In this document: positions 1 through 7,700 of the stretch, in pieces | Layout of the letters: the number at the start of each line of letters is the position of its first letter | How positions within the stretch are numbered: position 1 is the stretch's first letter | Assembly (NCBI GenBank): GCA_015494245.1 | Contig: WGBN01000081.1 | Location: forward strand, 1-15,589 | Direction: 5' to 3' | DNA from: Saprospiraceae bacterium | GTDB lineage: Bacteria; Bacteroidota; Bacteroidia; Chitinophagales; Saprospiraceae | DNA length: 15,589 bases | Notes under the pieces: model-generated | What the model saw: the letters and a program-made list of their open reading frames with translations, nothing else | Database searches by the model: none | Told to the model about the DNA's origin: nothing | Program-made: the position numbers and the translations under genes

Positions 1-1
1 C

Positions 2-271
2 ATTCACATCTTCTTCGACTACATCGGCATAGACATCCACAGCGAAGTGAATACCGCCCGCGGCCGGGCCGACGTGCTGGTGGAATTAGACGACAAAGTC
101 TATGCCATAGAATTCAAGATAGACCAATCCGCCGAAGAGGCCCTCAAGCAAATCAAAGAAAGAGGCTATCTCGATAAGTATCGCTCCTCGGGCAAAAAGC
201 TCATCGCCCTGGGCATCAACTTCTCTACGGAAAAGCGGGAGGTAGATGAGTTTGCGGTGGAGGTGGTGTAA
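2..271 (+). CDS. PD-(D/E)XK nuclease-like protein, C-terminal fragment (AAA-ATPase-like family)
   Basis: Only the last 89 codons are in the window. The frame is open to the left edge, so an internal GTG at 47 is not the real start. The visible part holds a PD-(D/E)XK core: an acidic residue in GRADV (fragment residue 24), the E-x-K pair in IEFK (37-39), and a following Q-I-K...GY helix typical of motif IV in this superfamily. The wording GRADVLVELDD, AEEALKQIKERGY and GKKLIALGINF matches the C-terminal domain (PDDEXK_9 type) of proteins that usually carry an N-terminal AAA-ATPase-like domain and total roughly 500-550 residues. These proteins are often multicopy in Bacteroidota, and their role is not established. 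Nuclease activity is inferred from the motif only. The gene ends at TAA, followed by palindromic repeats. Confidence 0.8.
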   Translation: MHIFFDYIGIDIHSEVNTARGRADVLVELDDKVYAIEFKIDQSAEEALKQIKERGYLDKYRSSGKKLIALGINFSTEKREVDEFAVEVV

Positions 272-315
272 TCGGCGGAATTGGTGAAATTGGTTATCGT
301 TTGTCGGCAAAGCGG

Positions 316-361
316 GGCGGGCTTTAGCCCGCCTGCACGCTCAGCAGGCTTTAGCCCGCTG
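316..361. repeat. Pair of GGGCT-TT-AGCCC palindromes
   Basis: Two adjacent inverted repeats share the core GGCTTTAGCCCGC. The first, 316-333, is perfect: 8-bp arms GGCGGGCT / AGCCCGCC around TT. The second, 342-361, has 9-bp arms with one mismatch. They lie about 45 bases after the stop of the nuclease-like gene. The same core with loop GA recurs at 10197-10244, so this is a dispersed repeat family within the window. A role in transcript ends is possible, but there is no T-run after either hairpin. Confidence 0.75.
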
Positions 362-409
362 GCCCGCGCGATGCGAAGCGAGCGTAAATCACATTAGAGA
401 CCGCAAGGC

Positions 410-458
410 CCTGCCTGCCGGTGAGTGAGCGGAGCCGAACTCCGCGGCAGCAGGCAGG
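410..458. repeat. Imperfect nested inverted repeat upstream of ogt
   Basis: Outer arms CCTGCCTGCCG (410-420) pair with CGGCA plus GGCAGG (445-458), with three extra bases (450-452) in the right arm. Inside is a perfect 6-bp stem GCGGAG (429-434) / CTCCGC (440-445) around CCGAA. The outer and inner arms share base 445, so they cannot both form completely. The element ends 22 bases before the ogt ATG and could fold in the ogt leader if transcription starts upstream of it. Nothing here shows whether it is regulatory or a repeat relic. Confidence 0.55.
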
Positions 459-480
459 TTCCACATTCAAACTCTTCACC

Positions 481-999
481 ATGAAACACCTCTACCTCCC
501 CTCCCCCTTCCAGGTAAGCACCAAAGGCAAGACCCTGCGCTATTGGAAATTGACTGCCTCCTCCTCAGGCCTGAAGCGCCTTCAATTGCTTGAAGAGGCC
601 GGGGAAGACAGCCCTGAGTTGTACGATTTCATGCGAGAAGCCCGGGAGCAACTGCAGGCCTATTTTGCCGGAAGGCTGAAAAGTTTTGACTTGCCCTTAG
701 ACTGGAGCGAAGCCACTGATTTTCACCGCAGCGTGTGGAAGGAACTGATAAAAATCCCTTACGGCCACACGGCCTCTTATCTCGAAATTGCCCGCCGCAT
801 CGGCAAACCCAAAGCCGTCAGGGCAGTCGGGCAGGCCAACAGGCGCAACCCGCTGCCCATCATCGTTCCCTGCCACAGGGTCATTGCTACCGGTGGAGAA
901 CTGCACGGTTTCTACTATGGCCTGGATATGAAACGGCAGTTGCTGGCCTTGGAAAACCCCAAAAGCTATGGCGAACAAACCCGCCTGCAGTTTGAATGA
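481..999 (+). CDS. ogt: Methylated-DNA--[protein]-cysteine S-methyltransferase
   Basis: Single-turnover DNA repair protein that moves the methyl group from O6-methylguanine (and O4-methylthymine) to its own cysteine. The product is 172 residues, the usual Ogt size. The family active site PCHR is at 130-133 with acceptor Cys131. Upstream is the helix-turn-helix region (about 88-122) with GHTASYLEIARRIGKPKAVRAVGQAN, including the conserved Arg finger (Arg114) and the Asn hinge (Asn123). The C-terminal GLDMKRQLLALE also fits. The usual G-Y-x-G-G stretch is here GFYYGLD, a modest deviation. The start is the ATG at 481, which begins the conserved N-terminal domain. A GTG at 421 lies inside the palindrome at 410-458 and would add residues unlike the family. 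The stop is one base from the stop of the convergent TPR gene. No Ada-type regulatory domain is attached. Confidence 0.95.
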   Translation: MKHLYLPSPFQVSTKGKTLRYWKLTASSSGLKRLQLLEEAGEDSPELYDFMREAREQLQAYFAGRLKSFDLPLDWSEATDFHRSVWKELIKIPYGHTASYLEIARRIGKPKAVRAVGQANRRNPLPIIVPCHRVIATGGELHGFYYGLDMKRQLLALENPKSYGEQTRLQFE

Positions 1000-1000
1000 A

Positions 1001-3496
1001 TCACTCATCGAAAAAAGTGCTGTCCGTGCGCATGACGTAGTTGCGAAAGTAAAGACACTCATCCAGCATGCTCATGTGAAAATCCGTATCGCGGAAATCC
1101 TCGTGAAGCATCCGGAAGTAAGTCCGGTATTCATCGGGCACCCGCGGTATGACATTGCCCTTGGGGATGCCCGGAAATTGCTTGCTCTGGAAGTATTTGA
1201 TCTGCTCGCACATTGCAGCCATGTATGTCGCAAGGGCTGCCAGTTCGTAGTTGCCATGCAGCTTGGCATGGGTGATCGCCTGGCGAAAATAGTAAAGCGG
1301 CATATCCACATCCATGACCTCCACATTGCCGTAAGGAGCTCCGGGATAGGGATAAATGCTGTCGGTGCTGAGCCGCTTCCAGTTCTCCGGATCGCGATAG
1401 TTGTCGCGCAGTATCCAGGCCGGGCCGAAGAAGGTGGTGTTGTACAAGCCCAGGCCCATTCTAAAATACAGTTTGGAGGGGTCATCCACATTGGCCTCTA
1501 TCTTGTAGCGAAGGCTGTGTAATTCCTGTGCAAATTCATATCGGTTAAAAATAATAGATGAGTCTTCCAAAGTCAGGTTTGCCGTGTCCTTGTAAATATC
1601 CTCCCAGGGAAGCTTAAAAGGAATGCCCGTGCCAAATTCATCCCGCAAAAAAGGCGGCACCTCATTGAGATAAGTTATGGCTGCTGACAAATTGAGTTGC
1701 TGCAACATCCTCACTCCCTGTAAATCAGCAAGCACCGGTTTTAAACTGCTGCCATGATTATCCAGGGTTAAGGCATTTCTGAATGGAAAGCGCAGGCCCT
1801 CACCGCCGGTAGAATCCGGCTTTAGCTCCAGCGCCTCCAACTCATCCAGCACCTGATTTAAATCCGCCACGATCTTTTCCTGCGGATTGAGCTTGAGGAA
1901 AAAGTCGCGCGGGTATAAACAGCGAAACTCCAGCCCCGGATGGTCCAGGCTGCGATACAAACGCGCCATGCGATCCATCAGATAAGCCCGCAGGGCTGTA
2001 CGCTGAGCGGTATCGGGATTGTCATTCAGCCACTTGCTGCCGACCAACAAGTTGTAAGCGCTGATTTCCATCTCGCTGAGGAGGGCCTTGCGCGCCTGCA
2101 CATCTCGAGGCAAATTGCCCGCTTCAAAAGATGTAATCTCAGCAAAGACCTCCAGAACACTCAATTGATCGGCAAGCGGGCCTTGGGGAACTTTTCCCCG
2201 AACTTCTTTCAGCACTTTTTGCGCCTCGGCATAATCGCCTGCCAGCAAAAACAAATAGGCCTCGGCAATTTGCCACAACTCGGGATGCGGGGCGCGGCCC
2301 GAAGCATATACCTGATGCGCAAACGCCTGCAGCTCTATGAGGTAACTCATCACATCGGGATGAACGCGTAAACTCGCGAAGCGTTCGGGCCGTATCTTTC
2401 GCTGGTAGGGATAAAACTGTGCCATCAGCGAGCGCTCCAGTTCTTTGACCTCCTTCAGCAGCAAGACCTCGAGGTAATCCGGACGAGCGCCGAGTTTATA
2501 GATGGCCTGCATCTCTTCTAAGGCCCGGCTGTCGGGATGTTGAGCGCGCAGGGCGTAGAGCGTTGCCCTTTCGTCATCGTCTTCGCAGAGGGAAAGGGCG
2601 CGGTTCCATTCCTTATCGTCCAGCAGTTTAAAGCTGGCATAGCAACTGGCGCGACGCTCCGGCCTATGCAAAAAGACAAAAGCAAAAAGGCGGGCTGCCT
2701 CCGCCCGCTGCCCCACGGCCTGCAAAGCTCCGGCCCGCAACTCCTGCACCCAGAAGTACATGATGCTATAGTCTTCCCTACCGTCGTCGTATTTAACCGT
2801 CGTCTCGGGCAGCAAAATGAAAGGCATAAGGGTATCGTAAAGTTGCAGGGCCTGTTTGGAGCGGCCCATGTAGTGCGCCAGGCGCATGAGCTGATACAGA
2901 TAACGCAAGCGCAAATAGTCGGAGCTGCATTTGGCGAAAGCCTCTTTGCCCTCTTCAATCAGGTCCTGCATAATTTCCGTTGCCTGCCCCTCCTCCCAGG
3001 CATCCGCAGCAGTTACATAAGGCTCGCAATCCAGGGCGTAAAGCAGATAGTCCACGGTTTCGGAGCATCCCTGCTTGCGCAAATAGCGGGCAAAGGCATT
3101 GCCCCTGAGGGCATAAGGCAGGCTCATGCTCTTGCTGCGCAAAGCCGTTTTGAGCTGTTTGAGCGTAGAGCGATCGGATTCATAAATCAGTGCCCGAATG
3201 CCCGCTGCGTATTTTTTTGAAAGGCACATGCGACGACGCCAGTCGTCAACATTGGCTTGAAGCTGCGTTGTTTTTTGCTCGCGATAAAAGGCATATACAT
3301 CTTCAAAAGGAAGGTACAAAGGCCCTATGGGCGAGGCTTCTTCGGGCAGGAGGCCGGGCTCCATCAGGGAATACCAGCAATAGCTGTTGCGGCCATCGCT
3401 CAGCACATACCACAGCAGCACGACTAAAAACAAAGCGAGGCTCAGCAGCGCTTTCAGCGGGTATTTACCAACCCAGGATGTGGCGTATTTCTTCAT
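1001..3496 (-). CDS. Membrane-anchored TPR-like protein of unknown function
   Basis: 831 residues. The N-terminus (MKKYATSWVGKYPLKALL...) has one hydrophobic segment at about 13-33, which could be a signal anchor or an uncleaved signal. It is followed by a long, mainly helical protein with TPR-like pairs, for example around YLYQLMRLAHYMGRSKQALQ (near 200), LQAVGQRAEAARLFAFVFL (near 265) and LWQIAEAYLFLLAGDYAEAQ (near 425). The C-terminal third contains YFRMGLGLYNTTFFGPAW and a helix pair around YELAALATYMAAMCEQIKYF. I recognise the layout as resembling large uncharacterised Bacteroidota TPR proteins, without a named function. The start overlaps the end of the upstream lipoprotein gene by 32 bases, so the two are probably translationally coupled and may work together in the periplasm. 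No enzymatic motif was found. The reading frame is intact. The gene runs stop-to-stop into ogt with no room for a separate terminator. Confidence 0.8.
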   Translation of the reverse strand: MKKYATSWVGKYPLKALLSLALFLVVLLWYVLSDGRNSYCWYSLMEPGLLPEEASPIGPLYLPFEDVYAFYREQKTTQLQANVDDWRRRMCLSKKYAAGIRALIYESDRSTLKQLKTALRSKSMSLPYALRGNAFARYLRKQGCSETVDYLLYALDCEPYVTAADAWEEGQATEIMQDLIEEGKEAFAKCSSDYLRLRYLYQLMRLAHYMGRSKQALQLYDTLMPFILLPETTVKYDDGREDYSIMYFWVQELRAGALQAVGQRAEAARLFAFVFLHRPERRASCYASFKLLDDKEWNRALSLCEDDDERATLYALRAQHPDSRALEEMQAIYKLGARPDYLEVLLLKEVKELERSLMAQFYPYQRKIRPERFASLRVHPDVMSYLIELQAFAHQVYASGRAPHPELWQIAEAYLFLLAGDYAEAQKVLKEVRGKVPQGPLADQLSVLEVFAEITSFEAGNLPRDVQARKALLSEMEISAYNLLVGSKWLNDNPDTAQRTALRAYLMDRMARLYRSLDHPGLEFRCLYPRDFFLKLNPQEKIVADLNQVLDELEALELKPDSTGGEGLRFPFRNALTLDNHGSSLKPVLADLQGVRMLQQLNLSAAITYLNEVPPFLRDEFGTGIPFKLPWEDIYKDTANLTLEDSSIIFNRYEFAQELHSLRYKIEANVDDPSKLYFRMGLGLYNTTFFGPAWILRDNYRDPENWKRLSTDSIYPYPGAPYGNVEVMDVDMPLYYFRQAITHAKLHGNYELAALATYMAAMCEQIKYFQSKQFPGIPKGNVIPRVPDEYRTYFRMLHEDFRDTDFHMSMLDECLYFRNYVMRTDSTFFDE

Positions 3497-4628
3497 GGTT
3501 CAGGCGATTGACCGAGGCTGTATCTAAGTGGTAAAGCGCGAGATGGCGTCGTTCGCGGGGCAAGCGCATCCGCAAATCGCTCCAGGCTGCGCGCAGGGAA
3601 TCGGCTTCGACCTTCTCCACGCGCAGGCTGTCTCCGGCGTAAAGATAATAAGCGTTGAGGTAGGTGCTGCGCTTTACCCGAAACAGTTTTGCTCCGCCCA
3701 AAGCCTCAAAGCGCGCGGTATCGGCCAGCGCCCGCTCATCCAGGCCCGAAAGCAATTGCACCACCTTCCCCTCCCGCCTGACGACCACCCAGCCAAACAC
3801 GGGCAGAGCTACATCTAAGGGCAGGGGATATTCGTCGAGGCGGTTGTAATAGGCCGAGGCCACAGAGCGGTCGAGTATGGAGTTGCGGGTATCAGCTGCT
3901 CTGACGTTGTCCATGTTGTAAAACATCAGCATACCCCTGTCCACCGGCGGAATGCCCGTCTGCTCGGGATATTTGACCTGATGCAGGCGTATGGTAGCCG
4001 AAAGCAAAAGGCTGTCGGGCAGCAGGCGGCGCAGCTCTTCCAAAAAGTAGAAATAAGCATCCCGCGTCTCCGGCGTCCAATCGCAGTCCATTTGCCATTC
4101 GGGGATTGGGATTTTATCGCCTTTCGGCAAAATTTCGGCAGGCTCAGTCTGACGGCTCAAGGCAGCGCCTTTCGGCAAATGCCCTCCGGAAGCGTACAAG
4201 CGTCCTTCCATGGCACGGATTTTTTCATGAATGTGGCCGGCCAGCTCGGATATTGCGGTTTTTTGCTGCTCTTCGTCCAAAGAGAGCAGGGCCTCAAAAG
4301 TGCGATTCGTGATAAAGACTACGGGCACGACTTCGGCGCTGTCCGGCAGGTTTTTCAAAGGCAGTTGCAAAGGCGCTACGGGAAGCGGACGGGCGGGGTC
4401 TGCACTGCGGTCTATGTCGAAAAAGCGCAGGTAAAGGCGCCGGATGCCGAGCGAATCCATCCAGGCACGCTCCGCAGGCAAAATCTCCGGCGAAGTCTTC
4501 CAGCGATAGACGGCGGGCTGAGGCTGCGGGCTCTCTGCAGGGCGGCAGCCATTTGCCGAAAGGCATAAGACCAGCCCAATGCCATTCATGAGCAAAAAAA
4601 CATTTTTTAGTGAAGCGCGAATTAACAT
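3465..4628 (-). CDS. Predicted lipoprotein with possible TIM-barrel fold, unknown function
   Basis: With the ATG at 4628 the product has 387 residues. The open frame continues upstream to 4730, but 4628 gives a normal lipoprotein signal: basic MLIRASLKN, a hydrophobic stretch, then LSANGC with lipidated Cys28. An internal ATG at 4589 is an alternative start. The mature part alternates short strands and helices like a beta/alpha barrel: RLYLRFFDID (64-73), EVVPVVFITN (99-108), IPEWQMDCDW (175-184), LSATIRLHQV (209-218), RGMLMFYNM (231-239) and LDVALPVFGW (271-280). The acidic strand end QMDCDW and MLMFYNM resemble glycosidase-type barrels or DUF3142-like proteins, but this is recall rather than a search. 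The DCDW carboxylates would be the first catalytic candidates. Residues 140-174 form an unusual loop containing LPKG twice, 16 residues apart, each encoded by a copy of the dispersed motif. The gene overlaps the TPR gene downstream by 32 bases, so they likely form an operon. Confidence 0.78.
   Translation of the reverse strand: MLIRASLKNVFLLMNGIGLVLCLSANGCRPAESPQPQPAVYRWKTSPEILPAERAWMDSLGIRRLYLRFFDIDRSADPARPLPVAPLQLPLKNLPDSAEVVPVVFITNRTFEALLSLDEEQQKTAISELAGHIHEKIRAMEGRLYASGGHLPKGAALSRQTEPAEILPKGDKIPIPEWQMDCDWTPETRDAYFYFLEELRRLLPDSLLLSATIRLHQVKYPEQTGIPPVDRGMLMFYNMDNVRAADTRNSILDRSVASAYYNRLDEYPLPLDVALPVFGWVVVRREGKVVQLLSGLDERALADTARFEALGGAKLFRVKRSTYLNAYYLYAGDSLRVEKVEADSLRAAWSDLRMRLPRERRHLALYHLDTASVNRLNHEEIRHILGW
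4119..4131 (-). repeat. Dispersed motif copy 1 (13-bp match)
   Basis: The plus strand reads GCCTTTCGGCAAA and then diverges (A instead of T at position 14). On the coding (minus) strand it is TTTGCCGAAAGGC and encodes LPKG of the lipoprotein. A further TTTCGGCA begins 2 bases after it, at 4133. This copy lies 48 bases from copy 2, in the same frame and orientation. Confidence 0.7.
4167..4181 (-). repeat. Dispersed motif copy 2 (exact 15-mer)
   Basis: The plus strand reads GCCTTTCGGCAAATG. In the coding sense it is CATTTGCCGAAAGGC and encodes HLPKG of the lipoprotein. The centre GCC-GAAA-GGC could form a small stem with a GNRA-type tetraloop. Confidence 0.75.
4550..4564 (+). repeat. Dispersed motif copy 3 (exact 15-mer, inverted, over the lipobox)
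   Basis: The plus strand reads CATTTGCCGAAAGGC, the opposite orientation to copies 1 and 2. In the minus-strand lipoprotein gene it encodes LSAN, immediately before Gly-Cys of the lipobox, so the motif forms part of the signal peptidase II site. Confidence 0.75.
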
Positions 4629-4783
4629 TTGCCCAAGATAAGGAGTCTTATAGAAAAAACCCCGACCAGGGGGGTAAGATCTCAGCACATCCACAGATAA
4701 ATAATACGGAATAGCAGACCATCCGGCCAAAGCCAGTTTTGGCGCCGGTGTGAACCCATTTTTTTAACCTCAACTCCAAATTT

Positions 4784-7700
4784 ATGCAACCCAAAAACAC
4801 CTTACTCTTCGCCATTCTTTTTTCCTTTTTCACCCTGTACTTACCTGATTTCACATCAGGTCTGAATGCACAAACGACTACCGGACTTTACGGCTGTAAA
4901 TTTTACGATCTGAACTGCAACGGCATCTGGGACTCCGACGAGCCTGCCATCGGCGGCTGGCCCATCATCATCAAAGATGCCAGTGGCAATGTAGTAGTCA
5001 CTACCACGACCAATGAGGAGGGTTGCTGGAGCGCTCAGGTACCCTCTTCTCCGGCCGCAGCTACTTACTACGAAGTTTCCGAGGGTTCTTTCCCCGGCTG
5101 GACGAACACCTTCCCCCCCAATGGCACGTATGGAGTACAGGTCGCGCCCAACCAGCCCATTGACGGCCTCAACTTTGGAAATTGCCTCTCAGCGAGCCTG
5201 CCAATCCTGACTCTGACCGGCTGCAAATACCACGACCTCAACTGCAACGGCATCGTTGACCCCAATGAGCCCACCATCCCCGGTTGGACCATTCTCGTAG
5301 AAGATCAGACCAACGGGCTAAACTACGCCTTTCTGACCGATGCCTCGGGTTGCTACGAATTTCCGGTGCCTGCCCTTGCTCCGGGAGGGGGCTTGATCAC
5401 CTATAAGGTCTCTGAATTCGTACCTTTTGGCTGGACCCAGACGGGGCCTGCCACCGGTTATTACACCGTACAACAGGATGGCGGCACCGTAGCCGGTCTC
5501 GATTTCCTGAATTGCGACAGTGAACCACCCGCCACCACTACGCTCAGCGGCTGCAAATTCAACGACCTGAACTGCAACGGCATCTGGGATGCCAACGAGC
5601 CCTCCCTACCCAACTGGCCCATTTACATCACGGACATCACCACGGGCATGGTGGATACCGTTTACACCAACGCAGACGGCTGCTGGAGCGCTGAAGTGCC
5701 TGCCCCTGCTTCCTATGAAGTCAGCGAGGGCACGCTTTCGCCCTACTGGCATCAAACCTACCCGCCAAGTGGCTCCTACCTGCTCAGCGTAGCCCAAAAT
5801 CAGCCCATTGACAACCTGCATTTTGGCAACAATGAGAGCCATCTGTATGTCACGTTTTGTAAGTTTCACGATCTCGACTGCGACAGCCTGTACACTCCGG
5901 GAGTAGATACGCTGCTGCCCAACTGGCCTATCATCAAATTTGTCTCTATCCCACCCCAAGACACCAATGGAGTGGGAATTGCTTTTTCCACTACGGTATA
6001 TACCGATGAGTCTGGATGCTATATTGATGATCTGGCCCCGGGTGCAATCTACAGTTTCTACGAGCCCGATGTCCCCGGCTGGGCACCTACTTTGCCACTT
6101 AACTTTTCATGGGATTTCAGGGACCCCTGTGGTAGCGTGGACATTCATGCTTATTTCGGCAATATGCAGCCGCAGCCCTATGAGTACCGGCTATGCAAAG
6201 TGCATGATATAAACTGCAACGGAGAGTACGAGCCTGACATAGATACCCTCTTGCCCGACTGGCCCATCCTTGTTCAGACTACGCTGTATGAGAATGATGT
6301 GCAGTTGAGTTTTACAGACACGTTCTACACAGACTCAACGGGTTGTCTGGGCCTCGCGCTTTACCCGGGCAACAGCTATGTCATCACCGAAGCGGATGTC
6401 CCCGGCTGGACGCCCTCTGCCGAAAACGTCCTGGAGTTTGATTTCAGCGATGATCCGCCTCTTTGTCTTCCTGCCATTATAGATCCCGCACTGTACTTCC
6501 TCAACTGCAACCAACCCCCGCCCCAGGACAGTTGTGGAGCCATTGTGGAGGATGATCTGCAGGTGGACTGCGATGAGGATGGTTTCCACTACACCTATAC
6601 TTTCTTCCTGCAGAACAACAGCAGCGACAACATCACCTCCTTCCTTTTCAACAATTTCCCCGGGATGCCCGACTACTTCTCCAACAACAACTATCCGGGC
6701 ATGTTCCCCATTCCGCCGGGCGGCGTGGCAGGGCCGTTTAGCACGACGATAACGGTGCCCTTCCCCGTACTCCAGGGAGATACCGGCTGCTTCACGGTTA
6801 CCCTGATCACGGATGGAGACGTGTGCTGCCACTTTGAGCACTGTGTTGAGATACCTCCGATAGACCCCTGTGACAATGTGCATGCAGAGGTTACACCCAT
6901 AGATCCTCCCGGCAACAATACCGGAGCCATTGATGACGATTGCTGCTATGAAGTCAACCTGATCAACGACTTCTGCCCCAACTTCTTCACGGGAGTTACG
7001 CTCGAAATTCAGACGCCGGGGGTTACCTTCAGCAATTACACCATGGGCTCCTCGCTCTGGGCTGTCAGCTCACCCTCCCCGACTCTGCTCGTGGCCGACT
7101 ACCTCGGAGGCATCAACGGCAATGGCCACCTGCCTCTCGGACCTTCCGGCCCGTTCTTCTTCTGCATCAACACCAACGGCACAGCCCTGCCCGTGCAAAT
7201 TAAGATCACCTGGACTGCGATCAACCCTGTTGACGGCAGCATCATCTCCGTTTGTGAGGAGTTCATTGAAGTCGTCTGCGACCCACCCTGTGCTACCGTA
7301 ACGGGCGTGGAAGACATCTACTTCAATGACGGCGACACCTACATCATCCCCAACTTCTGTGTGAGCAACAATACCTCGCAGACGCCCACTACGGTGCTGC
7401 TCGAAGTGCAATCACCTGCCGGAGTTACGATAGACCCCGATCATTTCGATTACACCGGCAATCCCTCTTGCACCTTCTTAGCAATCCACGGCGTGAACCC
7501 GGGCGATGTAGTCGTCCTCAAAGTGCTGTTGCTCGATGAAGAAAGCGGCTGGTGCTGCCATGTCTTCATAGACATCCCGATTCCCGGCGGCAACCTCTGC
7601 ATTGACCCGAGCATCATCAACACCGCTGCACAGTGCCCCACGGACTACGAGCCCGTCTGTGGTTGCGATGGCGTTACCTACCTCAACGAATGTGTCGCCC

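Noticed and set aside
662..676. ATTTTGCCGGAAGGC in ogt as a motif copy
   Set aside because: It encodes YFAGR, a peptide conserved in this protein family, so protein constraint explains the similarity.
2928..2942. CATTTGGCGAAAGCC as a sixth dispersed-motif copy
   Set aside because: Two mismatches. The compensatory swap of the stem bases is suggestive, but one such match could be chance, so it is only mentioned in the finding.
4629..4730. N-terminal extension of the lipoprotein gene to the ATG at 4730
   Set aside because: The extra 34 residues would precede a complete lipoprotein signal peptide and contain no signal themselves. Starting at 4628 gives a normal basic-hydrophobic-lipobox layout.
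4777..4784. TAAATTTG on the minus strand as promoter of the lipoprotein/TPR operon
   Set aside because: It fits TAnnTTTG, but no TTG/TTTG lies at the right distance and it overlaps the start codon of the divergent gene. It is too weak to list as a feature.
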